Shown: positions 1 to 11,088, numbered from the stretch's first letter. The stretch is DNA of 64,000 bases from Pyrrhosoma nymphula (GCA_963573305.1 OY754332.1:48149559-48213558); one strand, 5' to 3'. Notes: generated from the letters alone by a model not told the origin. Program-made: numbers and translations.

Positions 1-311
1 AGCATCTAACCACATAAAAGGAAGAATTCAGGCGCTATCAAGGCCCACAACTAGAAAATCTCAAGTGACAGTTAAGTAAATATGCCCATTAATTCCTTTG
101 CTAAGAGAAACCTGACGATATCAGTTATATGATAATTTAATGAGGACAGGACCAGTGAATTCCCAAAATAGGCAGTTAGATAACAATTATTTATTAAACC
201 ACGGGATTGATGGACAGTTAAGTGTTCAAACGAAATTAAGTGCCAAATAAATGCCACTTAAAATTATGACGGCATAGGACGCAAATTAATTAGGAAACAC
301 GGAGACGGACA
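1..311. other. AT-rich DNA, no gene seen
   Basis: Only short ORFs with many stops on both strands. I see no repeat signature, splice-flanked ORF or RNA gene here. Confidence 0.5.
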
Positions 312-790
312 TTGGCAGCTATTTCAAAGGGACAAGCACATCTTGACCTCTCCATTCATGGACGCTCAACTTACATTAGTCAACATTGGCCTATGGCTGT
401 CACATCGAAAGACTATGAAAAAATACAGGGAGTATTCATGTTACTCCCGTCGGATCTTTATTTCGTGAATGTGAAATTACAAACGTTACTCTCGTTACTG
501 GGAGATTCTTTTGTTTTGTTTGTCAGAAAGAAAGTTGAAATGAAAGAAAGAAAATAACGCTATACATAATTTATTCATCTAAATCATGAGTACAAATGGC
601 TAGATCTATGAACAATTGGTCGATGGCAACTAATATTTTCTGCTTTCCAATGTTAATTTTATATTTCTTGTGACGTGTTCTCTGTGACGTCACCTTGCAA
701 CAACGCCCACTCGCGACAAACCATTTCCGGTAGTCGACAAAACCGTCTATCCAGTCATAGTTTTAGATATTCTATAATCCTTATAGTTTT
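312..790 (+). repeat. Dispersed repeat, copy 1 (partner at 46071-46560, inverted)
   Basis: Most of this segment is matched in reverse complement by 46071-46560. Shared landmarks include the stretch ending in AAACCATTTCCGGTAGTCGA, the block around GAACAATTGGTCGATGGCAA, the TTCTTTCTTTCATTTCAACT stretch (on the opposite strand) and a GTGACGTCACC core at 684-694. Relative to the partner this copy lacks about 140 bp between the ATATTTCTTG block and the TGACGTCA. The 81-codon ORF at 312-557 is not recognisable as a protein. Class of element unknown. Confidence 0.7.
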
Positions 791-2049
791 CGCACGCGAG
801 GCCCTCGAAAGTACACAAATATTGGTCACGGAAAAACCTTACATGACAACGAGAACAAACTATAAAATGTTCATTCGCATTCACATCAAAATGTAACTTG
901 CAGCTTACTTCACAATACGACGGTGGCATCCACGATATGAGGGCAACCTATTGTAACTGAACACGTAGAAATATTACTCCGTGTTTGAAAATTAGCATAC
1001 ATAAAAGAGGAATGTGCCAGGTAGTTTTGCAGCAGGAGTGCACAAATTTTTATTCTCAATGGGCATAGGCAAGGAGATATCAGATGAATTAAAAATGCCA
1101 GAAAGACACAGTATTCCTAAATCTTACAGCAATTTAAGCGCAGTTATCCCTGAGAACTGATAAGTCCTCTTAGTTCCACCAATAACACCCATGTTATTTT
1201 GAAGAAGATTTCCTAAATCCCTTTCCATGAACTACAACCTTGTCAAGGCGGAAGGGCTTGCGTTCTCTATTGACCCTTAGAGCTGAACTGGTGGGAGCAA
1301 GGGAAATAGCTCCTGGTGGGGCCACTCATCCCAGATAGGTCGAATGGTAGGAGAAAGGAAACGTAGTCCGCGCAGCGTCTGTTCCTCTCTAAGGCGGCAG
1401 CAAAAAGGCGTCTAGCCCCAACAAGGGGCGTCCTCTTTAAGTGGTAAAAGAAAACAATGGTCTAGGGGACGGCAATGGCATGTCACCTCATTCATTCTTC
1501 CATACATTTTATGATGTATCGGACTATGGAGGACAAATATTTAGAAAATGTAACTGCGGAGGACAAATATTTAGAAAATCTTGAGGTAGCAAACGAAATC
1601 CTTTCACAATGGCAGAAAAAATGCAGAAGAGAAGACAAAAGAAAGAGGATAGCTAGAGTTAGAATGTGGACGATGAATGATTAGACTAGGAAGGGGGAAA
1701 GGAATCTTAAAAATATAAGTACGAAATGATAGAGAGGGATTAAATGCGATAGGTTTGTGTGAAGTCAGATAGTGGGAGTTGAGAAGAAACCTTTGTTGAA
1801 GAAAATAAGGAGAATAGTAAAGAATATTTAAGGAATAATTTGGGTGGGAAATGAGAGCCATACGGGATAGGTTTAGTGGTGAATGGAAGATTAGCTAGCA
1901 ATAGAGCGTGAAAAAATATCGTTTATGAAATAAAGAAATATACTACTATAACAATGTTAAAATATGAAAATCGCTTTTAATACGTAGTAGTAGTAGTATT
2001 TTTGTTTAACGTTCTTCGATGGCTTAAGTCATTCTTCATGTCTGCTACG
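791..2049. other. Unassigned DNA with a 30-bp tandem duplication
   Basis: No gene recognised. At 1528-1587 a 30-bp unit containing GGACAAATATTTAGAAAAT occurs twice in tandem. A GC-richer block at 1230-1450 (with CCGCGCAGCGTCTGTTCCTC) looks like the leader or untranslated part of a mobile element, but I cannot assign it. Confidence 0.4.
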
Positions 2050-2176
2050 TGCAGGCAGGGGGAACCGCACTCGGACGAATCGGAGGATCACCCTTCCAAA
2101 CTCGAGCCGAGCCCAACGATGCTTAACTTCGGTGACTGATCAGGAACCGGTGTTTCCATCGTGGCAGGCCGTTGCC
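2050..2176 (-). mobile_element. 5S rRNA-derived SINE fragment (SINE3-type), copy 1
   Basis: Read on the minus strand, the segment follows the 5S rRNA order: GGCAACGGCCTGCC, then AACACCGGTTC, then CACCGAAGTTAAGCATCG (5S box A region), GTTGGGCTCGG (intermediate element) and GGAAGGGTGATCC (box C-like). It is diverged from a true 5S gene (box C region altered, 3' end not paired to the 5' end), so I call it a SINE head, not an rRNA gene. The tail differs from the copies at 10820 and 30885. Confidence 0.75.
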
Positions 2177-2221
2177 ATTTGAATTCGTTTGCACCTGCAT
2201 ATGCCAAAACTTTATTAATTA

Positions 2222-2325
2222 TTATTGAAATTTTGATATCATTGGAAAGATGAGTTTTTTCTTGAAAATGAGGTCAAAATCATCAAATTCTGGGTATAGT
2301 GCTTTTTCGCTCAAAAATACCTTAA
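2222..2325 (-). repeat. Fragment of the GGTAGTTTGAGCGA MITE family
   Basis: On the minus strand this reads AAGGTATTTTTGAGCG, then AGAATTTGATGATTTTGACC, then CTTTCCAATGATATCAAAAT, collinear with the 5' end of the full copy at 48899-49453. The rest of the element is missing. Confidence 0.7.
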
Positions 2326-2614
2326 GTGCAATTGCGGGTGGCTCAAAAGAGGAAAATACCGTGGCTAGTCCCGGCATCCTCAAAATTTGGATCGAAAGTA
2401 TTACACACCGAGGTGATGGAGAGGGGTGTATGAAAGAAGAGCAATGGAACGACCGACAAATATGAAAATTGGGAATCGCATGACACCGTAGAGCGCTATG
2501 AACCGATTCATACGAACAAACAAATTCCCACTCTCGTCCCTCCTCTCCCGCGCCCGCCAGCCCGCCCTTCACCTCCCACCGCTATCTCCCTACAACAAGC
2601 CGTAACTCTCAGCC

Positions 2615-2776
2615 TCGTAACGTAAGTAACGACCGCAACTTAAGTAACGTAAGTAGCGCAAGTAACGTAAGTAACGTAGGTAACTGAAGTAACGGAAGTA
2701 ACAGCAGTAACGTAAGTTACGTGAGTAACGTAAGTAACGTAAGTAAAGCATGGACCGTAAGTGACGTAACGTAACC
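2615..2776 (+). repeat. Minisatellite of GTAACGTAA-like 9-mers
   Basis: About 160 bp made of imperfect tandem units of GTAACGTAA/AAGTAACGT with scattered substitutions. Many units create the string GTAAGT, identical to the optimal 5' splice consensus. Open frames through it are low-complexity artefacts. Confidence 0.85.
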
Positions 2777-3802
2777 TTAGAACGTCCTCTATCTGCTCCC
2801 TTTGGCTGCCTTCATCCGAGCCTACCCCACCAATCTCCACTCCCCCCCCTCTCGTCATATTCTCCCGGGATTCCGATAGAATTTTAGCAAATTTAAATTT
2901 GCCGGAAAATTCCGGAGTCCTTTTCATTAAATTTAATTTGATGGTTATTTCTGGTTTTGTTTCACTGGAAAATTTTCTCTCATCTCTTGAATGCATTAAA
3001 TACGATTCCAGCCAAATCATTAGAATCAGAAAGGGCGTTCTCAGCCGCTGGACTTTAAGTGATTGGAATGAGATCAAGATTGATTGATCCATCGATGTAT
3101 TGACCATCTTTTTTTTATATCGTGCCATAAAAATTCACAGTAATAATTTTCTAGGTCAAATATATTGATTTCATTTATTTCAAGTATTTTTTCTTTAAAA
3201 CTTCTAGACAAATAAAGAGTTTTTTTTCGGAGGACTCGTTACAGTTTTCAATGATATGGAGCTGTCTTTTGGCTGGTGAAATTTTTTGTGGAATGCGAAA
3301 GTATTTTTTTTTAATGTGTTTTCAGGGAAACATTACTTTAGTTTGGTCGTTATAGAGATTGAAGAACTTGTTAAAAGGTTATAAAACCTCATCAATAATT
3401 ACTTTTTTCTTCCACTTTCCCAATCTTTTCTAGATCAACTCAGTTTATGGTAGATTTATCCTAATTTAAAAAAATCTACCCAGGGATTTCCCGGTATGCC
3501 GGGAAGAGAAACACTATCACCCCAGAATTTAGGGATAAACGAAAGGCCGGGAAATGAGAAACCCCACTTCCTCCTTAGTACGCCTCGCAATCGAGATCAC
3601 GTTACCCACTTTCCTCCACGCCCACACCTCAAAAGCCTCCGCTCTACACATATCCTCTTTCCGTGATGTATTTTTCTTTTTGCATTTGACAAGTTTCTTC
3701 CTCGGAAGCTGTCCTGTGATTATGGTGTTCCGTTACGTTGGGAAGTTTGCTGAGTGAATCACATCGGTTTTTTCGGTTTCGTTGGGCTCAAGATGGAGGG
3801 TC
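2777..3802. other. Unassigned DNA
   Basis: No gene, RNA or clear repeat seen. Short ORFs on both strands are unremarkable. Confidence 0.4.
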
Positions 3803-3805
3803 TAA

Positions 3806-4020
3806 AGGCCGTTTTACACGATGAAAGATTTTGTACAAACGAATGTACGTGAGATTGTACGTTTGTCTCAACGAAATTAGAACAGGTTCTATTTCCCGTG
3901 CAGGCATTGAGACATTCGCACAATCGTTCATACAATTTGCCGCTTTACACGATACATTTTGCCTCATGCAAGAGTTCACGGAAGAGTTTGTACAAACAAA
4001 TGTACCGTGTAAAACAGCCT
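3806..4020. mobile_element. 215-bp MITE with 3-bp TAA target duplication
   Basis: Terminal inverted repeats AGGCCGTTTTACACG (left) and CGTGTAAAACAGCCT (right) are flanked directly by TAA at 3803-3805 and 4021-4023. A 3-bp TWA duplication is characteristic of the PIF/Harbinger superfamily, so this is probably a nonautonomous Harbinger-like element. Internal sequence contains repeated GTACAAACRAATGTAC motifs. Related ends occur at 44806-44834 and 45859-46054. Confidence 0.8.
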
Positions 4021-4023
4021 TAA

Positions 4024-4443
4024 CGATTAAAATGTAGCGAGACAATTAGTTACTACACAGGCTTTAGCCGCAGACTTAATTCACTGGAAATTGCATTGGG
4101 TTTATTATTTAAAGTGCGTTCTGTATATGTGAAAAAAACTCAGTGAATATTGAGGCTCGGATGTATTTCGTGCGCGATGTTTCATTAAAAGGGGAGTGAA
4201 TCTTTCCGTGGACTAAATAATTGTAATAACGTCTAAAATTATGTCTGCGTAATTTACTTACTGTAAGTCACGTTGGTTTGACCGTAGGAGTATATCCTAG
4301 GGTTTTTTTTGAAACTGTGAATACTTAATTGCTATCTTGTTTTGTTTAAGTATAGCTTCTTTTACTTAATACGGTATAAACTACTAAATTATACAAATCA
4401 ATAATATTCTAATTCAGCACGCCATAGATTCCCTTGGTTTTAA
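4024..4443. other. AT-rich DNA, nothing recognised
   Basis: Short AT-rich stretch between a MITE and a fold-back. No supported feature. Confidence 0.4.
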
Positions 4444-4526
4444 AGTTATGTATTTCTCCTTTTTAGTCACCCTAGTGACGAAGCATATTTCTTGTGTTCA
4501 CGCTAGTGAAAGCTTCCAAATTTGTG

Positions 4527-4527
<1 letters not shown>

Positions 4528-4600
<73 letters not shown>

Positions 4601-4612
4601 TTATTTATTTAT
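4528..4612. repeat. (TA)n then (TTTA)n microsatellite
   Basis: About 70 bp of pure TA alternation followed by TTTA repeats. It creates spurious Tyr-Ile ORFs. Confidence 0.95.
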
Positions 4613-4676
4613 AGTTTTAAAAACACAGGCACACGAAAATAAAAAGGACACAAAATATTTTACGGGACGTTTCGAC

Positions 4677-4678
<2 letters not shown>

Positions 4679-4715
<37 letters not shown>

Positions 4716-4734
4716 TTATATATATTTATATATA
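4679..4734. repeat. (TG)n/(TA)n microsatellite
   Basis: About 20 bp of TG repeat followed by TA and TTTATA repeats. It appears to have replaced the stem of a second GAAACG-type motif on the minus strand (GTCGAAACGTCCCG at 4662-4675). Confidence 0.9.
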
Positions 4735-5040
4735 AACTTACAGGAGGTGAGAGAAAGAGATATAAAAAAGATTTATTCTTACAGAACGTTTCGGATCGGT
4801 TGGTCCTTCCTCAGCTTTACTGAGCTGAGGAAGCTTTACCTTTACTCAGCTTTACCTTTCAGAAGGTAAGGTCAGAAGCTTTCACGAGCGTGAAAACAAA
4901 AAATACATACTTTGTCACTAGGGTGACTAAAAAGGAGAAACACATAAAAAGACACTCACACGGCACGGCAGAAGGCATTCTTCCTTTACCTCTCGCTGAA
5001 GAGGGAGTTCACGGAAGTATCACAGTTCGCGATAAATAAT

Positions 5041-5407
5041 AGTTACAGCCAATAGTAATGGCATGACGAATAGAAAACACAAAAAAGGAACACTCACAAG
5101 GTAAAAATATACTCAAATTTTCGGCCAGGTCTGGACTTCTTCAGGAGATAAGGTGGGGGAGAGGAAGGGGAGGAAAAGGGGGGCGGGAAGGGGAGAGGTC
5201 CCCTCCCCTCCTCTCCCCTTCCCGCCCCTTTTCCTCCCCTTCCCCTCCCCCACCTTATTTTCTTCGCCCTTTTCAACCCTCTTCATCCCCTCAGTTCGTC
5301 TCATCTCCTGAAGAAGTCCAGACCTGGCCGAAAATTTGAGTATATTTTTATCTTGTGAGTGTTCCTTTTTTGTTTTCTATTCATCGTGCCATTACCATCG
5401 GCTGTAC
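5041..5407. repeat. Long fold-back (arms about 165 bp) with polypurine/polypyrimidine centre
   Basis: The left arm (5041-5205) and right arm (5206-5407) are reverse complements, including AAAATATACTCAAATTTTCG / CGAAAATTTGAGTATATTTT and the GGGGAGAGG/CCTCTCCCC centre. Each arm carries CTGAAGA-stem-GAAAA (minus 5118-5144, plus 5308-5334). The transcript would form a nearly continuous hairpin. Confidence 0.85.
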
Positions 5408-5433
5408 GTATTATGTATGCATACATTCTTTAC

Positions 5434-5464
5434 CTGACGACGCCTCCATGAAGAAAGGCGAAAC
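5434..5464 (+). ncRNA. Hammerhead-like motif, no visible cleavage triplet
   Basis: CTGACGA, one extra base, then GCCT/AGGC stem, then GAAAC. It matches the conserved core strings of a hammerhead (CUGANGA...GAAA) but lacks an evident UH cleavage site after GAAAC. It lies just outside the 5041-5407 fold-back and is probably part of a repeat end rather than a gene. Confidence 0.35.
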
Positions 5465-7287
5465 ATTGAAAAATAAGCAAACAAACGCGATGGATACCGA
5501 AAATGATCAAATAGAAATTGTAGTTTATAAAGTAAAAGTGAGAAATAAAATAAGAGTGTACTATAAACTAAACTTTCATAACATAATGACTTCACATTTC
5601 ACCAAATTGGCGACACGGTGGCATTTAGATTAAAAGAAAGCAGCTTTCGATGAGATTTGACGCAGGAGAATGCTTTTACCCACGATCTTTATTCATTCCG
5701 CACACAAATCACCCTGAATCACTCATACATGTCCACTCTACATCACATTTTTGAGGTCAGTGAATTTAAGAGGCTTGACATACCCAACATATATTATGGT
5801 TCATTATTTTGACTGTGGCCATGTTAGTAGCGATGATATCATGATTTAAGAGATTAATTACGACCAAAGATTTACAATTAAAAAATAACAAAGCTGCCTT
5901 CACGAAATATCCTCATCTTCATAATTTTAGAGTATCTCTAACTGGAAACCAAAGCTGCTATTTTTTTATAACTCTTAGAAAATCTACCCGTAACGGTAGG
6001 TTTAGATACACTAGGGTTAACTCTACTACTGCAAATAACTAAAAGTGCTACATCAAGGAATTATAAAATAGTAAAGAGATTGGCAGGATTAAGGATAACG
6101 TGGCTAGTGACCAAAAGCAAAACCTAGGTTTGATAAATTAATCACAAAAATGAACGGATTAATACTAGACAAATCATAATACTGATTACGAGTACATAAC
6201 TTAGAGGCAACTCTACCTTTTTCTCCATTTTTGACTCTGGAACAAGCTCGAAGCTTTATAAGATGTTAATCTCCTCAACCTGAAAATATTGAAAGAAAAA
6301 TTGATAATTGGAAAACACATTCTTAATCACAGTTTAATACATTAAAAAAACGAGATTAATTAAAGAATGATCACAGCTATGGTAAGTATCAGCATTCCAG
6401 CGTGCTTAAAGAGACACTTTGCCATACTAATCACAATAACACCTGCTATGAAGAAGAATTATTTCATTTCATATCACTGCAACACACTCGTCACAACATC
6501 CAATTTAAACAGATCTCGGCAATATTTGGTTTCCCTTTCAAGCAAAAATTTTAAATGTCCGACAAAAGCCCTTCACTTACGGATTTTATTCGTGCTCTTA
6601 AAATTTTTCTTGCTTTCTGCGTAAAAATACTTATTGACTCCTCAAAACTACGAAATTCACAAACTATTTGCTTATGGTTATTTGTCTACTTAAGATTTTT
6701 AAATGATAATAATGCGTCATCCTTACTACAATTGAGAAGATATGCTGATGTGAGGTTTGAGCGTGTATATTTTACTTGGCAGAGAGAAAGCAAGAATTTT
6801 GGCATTGATACGGATAAAGTTTACTTCAAAATGCAGACGAAAATTATTCCCTAACATTATTAACACGCATTGCTCTTCAAAGTAAGTAGGTACCATATGT
6901 ACCAATACTCTTTTAACATGTTTTGCACCTGTTGAATGTGTACGTACACTTTCTCATATCCGAGTGCTCTCGCCACCAATTCTCCTTTATTGCCCAGAGC
7001 TCATTTCCCCCCCCGTCTCCGTCATCTACCGTCCGCGCTGCCAGACCTTCCCAGCTGAAAGGTCAGAGGTGGATGAGTAGACGCCTCTTCTTTCCCATCC
7101 ACTCTTCCTCGAGTATTGTAATAGGGAACAATGTGTGCCGATAAGGTCGACCGAATAAGATGTATTACACACATGTTGTGTACGGCGACCCCGAGGAGAT
7201 TGGCGAAATAGATTTCGCGTACATTAAACTTTTCAGGGGGTAATATACCAGAGATAAAAATTTCGTTTTAGACATTTACGTATTTTT
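5465..7287. other. AT-rich DNA without a supported gene
   Basis: Several 60-100-codon open frames (for example 6367-6624, 6555-6854) have AT-driven composition and no domain or splice context that I recognise. Confidence 0.4.
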
Positions 7288-7953
7288 GAAGTGAAAACTT
7301 CTTTTGGCCCGTTGGGCACTTTTGACATGGGGGAAAAAGAGCAAACTCGCGTCACGTACCGTACCGCACTTTTTGCTTCGGCGACGTAGTTCCAATACCG
7401 TCGTCAGACGGGAGCACCGCTGTTCTAACAGTGCGCATAACTGCCACCAGATGGTAGGACAAGCGGGAAAAAGTGTACCGTTTAAATCGCGTACCATATT
7501 TCCCTGTTCGTATTCTTTACCGAATCTTGAAATTCAAAGGTTATTAGTTCTTTATTAGTTAAAGATTCTTTAGTTATCATAAGCCAATAGTTTCTTTCCT
7601 AGAATTCTGTAGAAATAGTAATGAAATAAGTCAAATTATTCTTGAGAATAATGAAAATAACATGCGAGAAAATGATGAAAATGAGGAAATGGTGATTGAA
7701 GATGTAACCAATGATGATGAGAATTGTTATTTAGAATAATTAGAATAAAAATATAGTTAACTTAAGAGATATAAATGAGTGTTATATTATTCAGATGCAT
7801 TTACAATACCTATTTTTCAAATAAATACCTATTTTGTCAACATAAAATAAAATTAACAAAATGGAATATTAATTCTTTTAAATTATTGTACCTTCTCCTT
7901 TTTTATTAAGATTTATTTGGTAATATAAAATCGGTCAAAGAAGTTTTCACTTC
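7288..7953. mobile_element. Candidate 666-bp DNA element with GAAGTGAAAACTTCTTT ends
   Basis: The left end reads GAAGTGAAAACTTCTTTTGG and the right end is its inverse, CAAAGAAGTTTTCACTTC, about 17 bp of inverted repeat. I see no convincing target-site duplication. It contains the terminal-exon-like ORF at 7603-7739. It could also be a chance pair around a partly palindromic 14-mer. Confidence 0.45.
7603..7739 (+). CDS. Possible terminal exon, acidic C-terminus, unknown protein
   Basis: A pyrimidine-rich acceptor (TTTCTTTCCTAG ending at 7602) is followed by a frame open from the splice site to TAA at 7737-7739, encoding about 45 residues rich in Asn, Glu and Asp and ending NDDENCYLE. AATAAA lies just downstream at 7744-7749. 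This has the anatomy of a last exon plus poly(A) signal. No upstream exon could be matched, and it sits inside a possible DNA element, so it may be the C-terminus of a transposase remnant. Function not recognised. Confidence 0.3.
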
Positions 7954-8650
7954 CAGCGTGTGGTCCTAAGCACACACATTTTTTTTTAGTAGAGCCATGC
8001 CAGTACCGTGATACCTGATGACTTGCGGTATTTTTTTTCCTTTGTAGATGAAGAATCAATTGTTTCTTTGATCGAAATAACTTTCTCATAAAGCCCTTCC
8101 CATTTTTGTGATATTCCGTGGGACGTTGTTAAGGCTAGAATCCGGTAAGAGGATTTTCAATCCATTCAAAGCAAAGACTGGTCCTTCATTCACGTAAGCA
8201 ATTAATAACTGTTGATACTGTGTTCGTATTAAGGTCACATAGAGGAAAATAGTTGAAGCCTACATTGCTCTCTGAGCGCGTGATCTGTGGAAGAATGGCG
8301 AGCGAGTATGTCTCATGATGTAGCCCGGCGCCGGTCACTCTATTTCTGTCAGCACTGCCTTCACGGTTTCCCAAGAAACTTCTACCGCACCACTAAGCGA
8401 CGAGCGTTAAACTTGAGGTGCCTCGGAAGTATAGAACCACTTACAGCTAAAGTGTCTTAACCTGCCCTAATCCTATCACCCTTAACAGCATATCCCACTC
8501 AAGCACTATAGTCCCTATAAAAACCGCTAACTCATGTTTCTTATTTATACATTTTACCTCATTCTGAAAACAGCCTCGTAGTTTTCACTTCGAGGGCCTT
8601 TTACAACTGGCAATATCGGACCAACACAACCATGAATTGGGAGGTGGAAA
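7954..8650. other. Unassigned DNA
   Basis: No gene or repeat recognised. Confidence 0.35.
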
Positions 8651-8729
8651 TTCTATCCAGACTGGATTCGAACCCGCGACCCTGGGGTTGGCAGGCAAGG
8701 ACTTTACCCCGCTGTTACCGAGGGCGGCA
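8651..8729 (-). mobile_element. tRNA-derived SINE head
   Basis: On the minus strand: A-box-like CTCGGTAACAGCGGGG and a perfect B box GGTTCGAATCC (plus strand GGATTCGAACC at 8664-8674), with tRNA-like spacing. No acceptor stem closes the structure, so it is a tRNA-related SINE or pseudogene rather than a functional tRNA. Confidence 0.65.
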
Positions 8730-9200
8730 ATTTCATTCTCATTTAAAAATGTATCCTCCCCTTGTAGAGTATGTTAATTATTTGTCCGGATGTTGACTTT
8801 TCTTTCGTTTTTCTATGTTCTCTAGAATGCTCGAAAATCCCACCGATGAAGTTAAGTGCTGGTGATTTTAATTTATTAAAGAAATGGTGTGATCGAAGTA
8901 TCACAAAATTTCGAGGATTAGTGATATTTTAGAATATCATGTACGCATAAGCCAAAAAAATCATTTAAAGCGTTTACACTACCTGCATCTCGTGAGGTTT
9001 CCAAGATTTGTCGCATAGGCGCACACAACATGTCAATATATGAATTTCAACCTGTAAATTCATACTGATGTAGACTTTAGTTTCAGAATTTAGTTAAGTT
9101 AAATCTAAGGTATATTAATTCCGATTAAAACTATTTTCAGGGAGTCCCCAGCGGTCCATAGTAGGTAACAACTTCGGCCTTTACTTTGTGGAATTTATCC
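8730..9200. other. AT-rich DNA
   Basis: Nothing recognised. Confidence 0.35.
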
Positions 9201-9400
9201 ATAATTGAGAAAAACACAACTTTATAATATTCCACACAAACTTTTATTACTCCCAACCGGTTTCAACACCTGAGTGTACTTTAGGAAGGAAGACTGCCCT
9301 GCAGTCTTTCCTTGAAAATGACAATCTGGTGTTGAAACCAGTTGGGAGTGATAAACGTTTGTGTGGAATATTACAAAGTAGTGTTTTTCTCTATCATAGT
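9201..9400. repeat. 200-bp fold-back
   Basis: Arms 9201-9275 and 9329-9398 are reverse complements: AATATTCCACACAAACTTTT / AAACGTTTGTGTGGAATATT and CTCCCAACCGGTTTCAACAC / GTGTTGAAACCAGTTGGGAG. Each arm has GTGTTGAAACC after a short stem, a degenerate version of the stem-GAAAC motif seen in other fold-backs of this window. Confidence 0.8.
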
Positions 9401-10614
9401 CTTTAGCGTTACTCTCAGATTACGCTCTTCTACCACACGACTGTCCTCTTCAGCTCTTCATAATTTCGATTCTCCCTCAACAAGTCAAAAAAAAGCCCAT
9501 TTTCTCAATATTATCTGATTTCCTCTACTTCATCTCAAGTTCACCTTTTCAATACTCAATAAAAATGTAGTCTTAGCGGCAGCAATGCCTCCTCTATGCA
9601 CTCTTTCTCATTTATTGGAATTTCTTCACCGCTCTCTTCCTTCTCATCATTTCCCGCGTCAAATCATAACCCACAGTTGAAATTCTTTCAATCCAAGAAC
9701 TTTTTATCCCTTCTCTTCCTTGCTAAAGTCAACGAAACGCTCTCAACCAATGTTTTAAGTGACATCTTCTGCGAGTTTCAGCAAATTTGACGAGATATTT
9801 AATTCTCTTCTCCAAGTAAATGCTTCCCTATCCAAAACAACTGTCGTTCATATGGCTCATAATTCAATCCTTAAGATCCGATCTCATCGAGAAAATTTCT
9901 ACGATGCGGATATTGCTAACCCCCTTTAATTCATGTCCTCCTAATCAATTGCTCCACCTAGCCTTCCTATCTCTTCAGAGCCTGATCACCTTCGTCATCC
10001 TATGATTTCCCTTCATACCTAAGATAAAACAATGATTTTCAGCCACGCTAAGTTCGCCCGGTAGTACCGACGAAAAAATACCAGTATGTATGTGATTCAT
10101 TAAATATTTTAATTAATTACAAATTAACATACGTTTCACCCTAATTTTCCGATATTTCGGCAAATTATAATATCAGTCCATAAAGATTTCAGAAATTTCC
10201 ATCCATCGGCATTTTTAATGAACATTAATCGGGAATGTACATTGGCTATTCAGTAAATACTTCTTATTTTACACTGTATTTTTGCGCTCGTCGCTTTTCG
10301 TTAGAATGATTTTAAATCACATTAAGAACGATTGGTATTGTTTAAATGATGTAGTCTGGTAAAATCCCCTGTTGTAGTGATCAATCCTTGTGGTCGCACT
10401 AACGTTTAACATAGAGGAATAAATATTTGTATTTTTACGGTTAAAAATCATCGATTGTCTGGTGTTCGGCATGCGTCAAAAAAGTATTCTTACCTACTAC
10501 ATTATCTCAACTTCACGGTTATGTAAATAAGAGAAAAAGACAGGCATATTACGAGAACATTTGAAAATTTAGTGTAGTTAGTAAATTTTAGCTAGCTAGA
10601 TGGCAGGTCTGTCG
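9401..10614. other. Unassigned AT-rich DNA
   Basis: No supported gene or repeat. Small ORFs at 9596 and 9820 lack any recognisable feature. Confidence 0.35.
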
Positions 10615-10812
10615 AAATACCGGTATTTTTATTACCAATTTTAAATATTGGTCGGTTCTTCCGGAATTAAAAAAATAGTATCGGTACTACCGGATACCGG
10701 TATTTTAGTACCGGTATCGTCGGTAGTGCCGATTGTAAATACTGGCCGGTACTACCGGATTAAAAAAAATTCGTATCGGTACTACCGAATACCGGTATTA
10801 TTTGACAATCCC
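10615..10812. repeat. ACCGGTA-rich tandem repeat
   Basis: About two units of roughly 94 bp (TAAATATTGGTCGGTTCTTC at 10642 and TAAATACTGGCCGGTACTAC at 10736), each with several copies of the palindrome-bearing word TACCGGTA and an A-run. Directly precedes the 5S-derived SINE. Confidence 0.75.
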
Positions 10813-10819
10813 TACCGTG

Positions 10820-11088
10820 GACCGGCTTACGTTGAAGCACCGGTTTCCTTCAGATTACCGAAGTTAAGCAACGTTGGGCCCGGACGGAGGTTGGAGGGGT
10901 GGTCTCCTCCAGGTTGGGGGGTGGGGGAGGGGGTGAACTTCCTCCATACCTCTACCGTGGGTCTCTTGTCCCCTGTCTGCAAGTGGCAGGAAGGATAAAT
11001 GTGGGACAACACAATGGACCCAAAAGAGATCTGGGTGCCAGGAGGGCTCCAGAAGGCCCTCGCCCAACCATGCAATCTACAATATAAG
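10820..11088 (+). mobile_element. 5S rRNA-derived SINE (SINE3-type), copy 2, internally deleted
   Basis: The head reads TTGAAGCACCGG, then ACCGAAGTTAAGCAACGTTG, GGGCCCGG and GGTTGGAGGGGTGGTC, tracking 5S rRNA. The tail TACCTCTACCGTGG...TTGTCCCCTGTCTGCAAGTG is shared with copy 3 at 30885-31268, but about 120 bp present in copy 3 between head and tail is absent here. Box A and the intermediate element are preserved; box C is altered. Confidence 0.85.

Larger units (their letters stand above)
4444..4950. repeat. Fold-back repeat with microsatellite-filled loop
   Basis: Inverted arms of about 75 bp: the left (about 4446-4518) contains TCTCCTTTTTAGTCACCCTA and GTGAAAGCTTCC, the right (about 4875-4947) contains the reverse complements TAGGGTGACTAAAAAGGAGA and GAAGCTTTCAC. 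The loop holds (TA)n, (TTTA)n and (TG)n tracts and, on the minus strand at 4788-4814, a CTGAGGA...GAAACG motif of the hammerhead-like type discussed under findings. Confidence 0.8.

Noticed and set aside
2640..3128. 162-codon minus-strand open frame ending in repeated Val-Thr-Tyr
   Set aside because: The C-terminal half is the translated GTAACGTAA minisatellite and the rest has no recognisable feature.
4448..4869. Tyr-Ile repeat ORFs
   Set aside because: Pure translation of (TA)n and (TG)n microsatellites.
10820..11088. Functional 5S rRNA gene
   Set aside because: Only the internal promoter part resembles 5S; the termini do not pair and a long non-5S tail follows, so it is a SINE.
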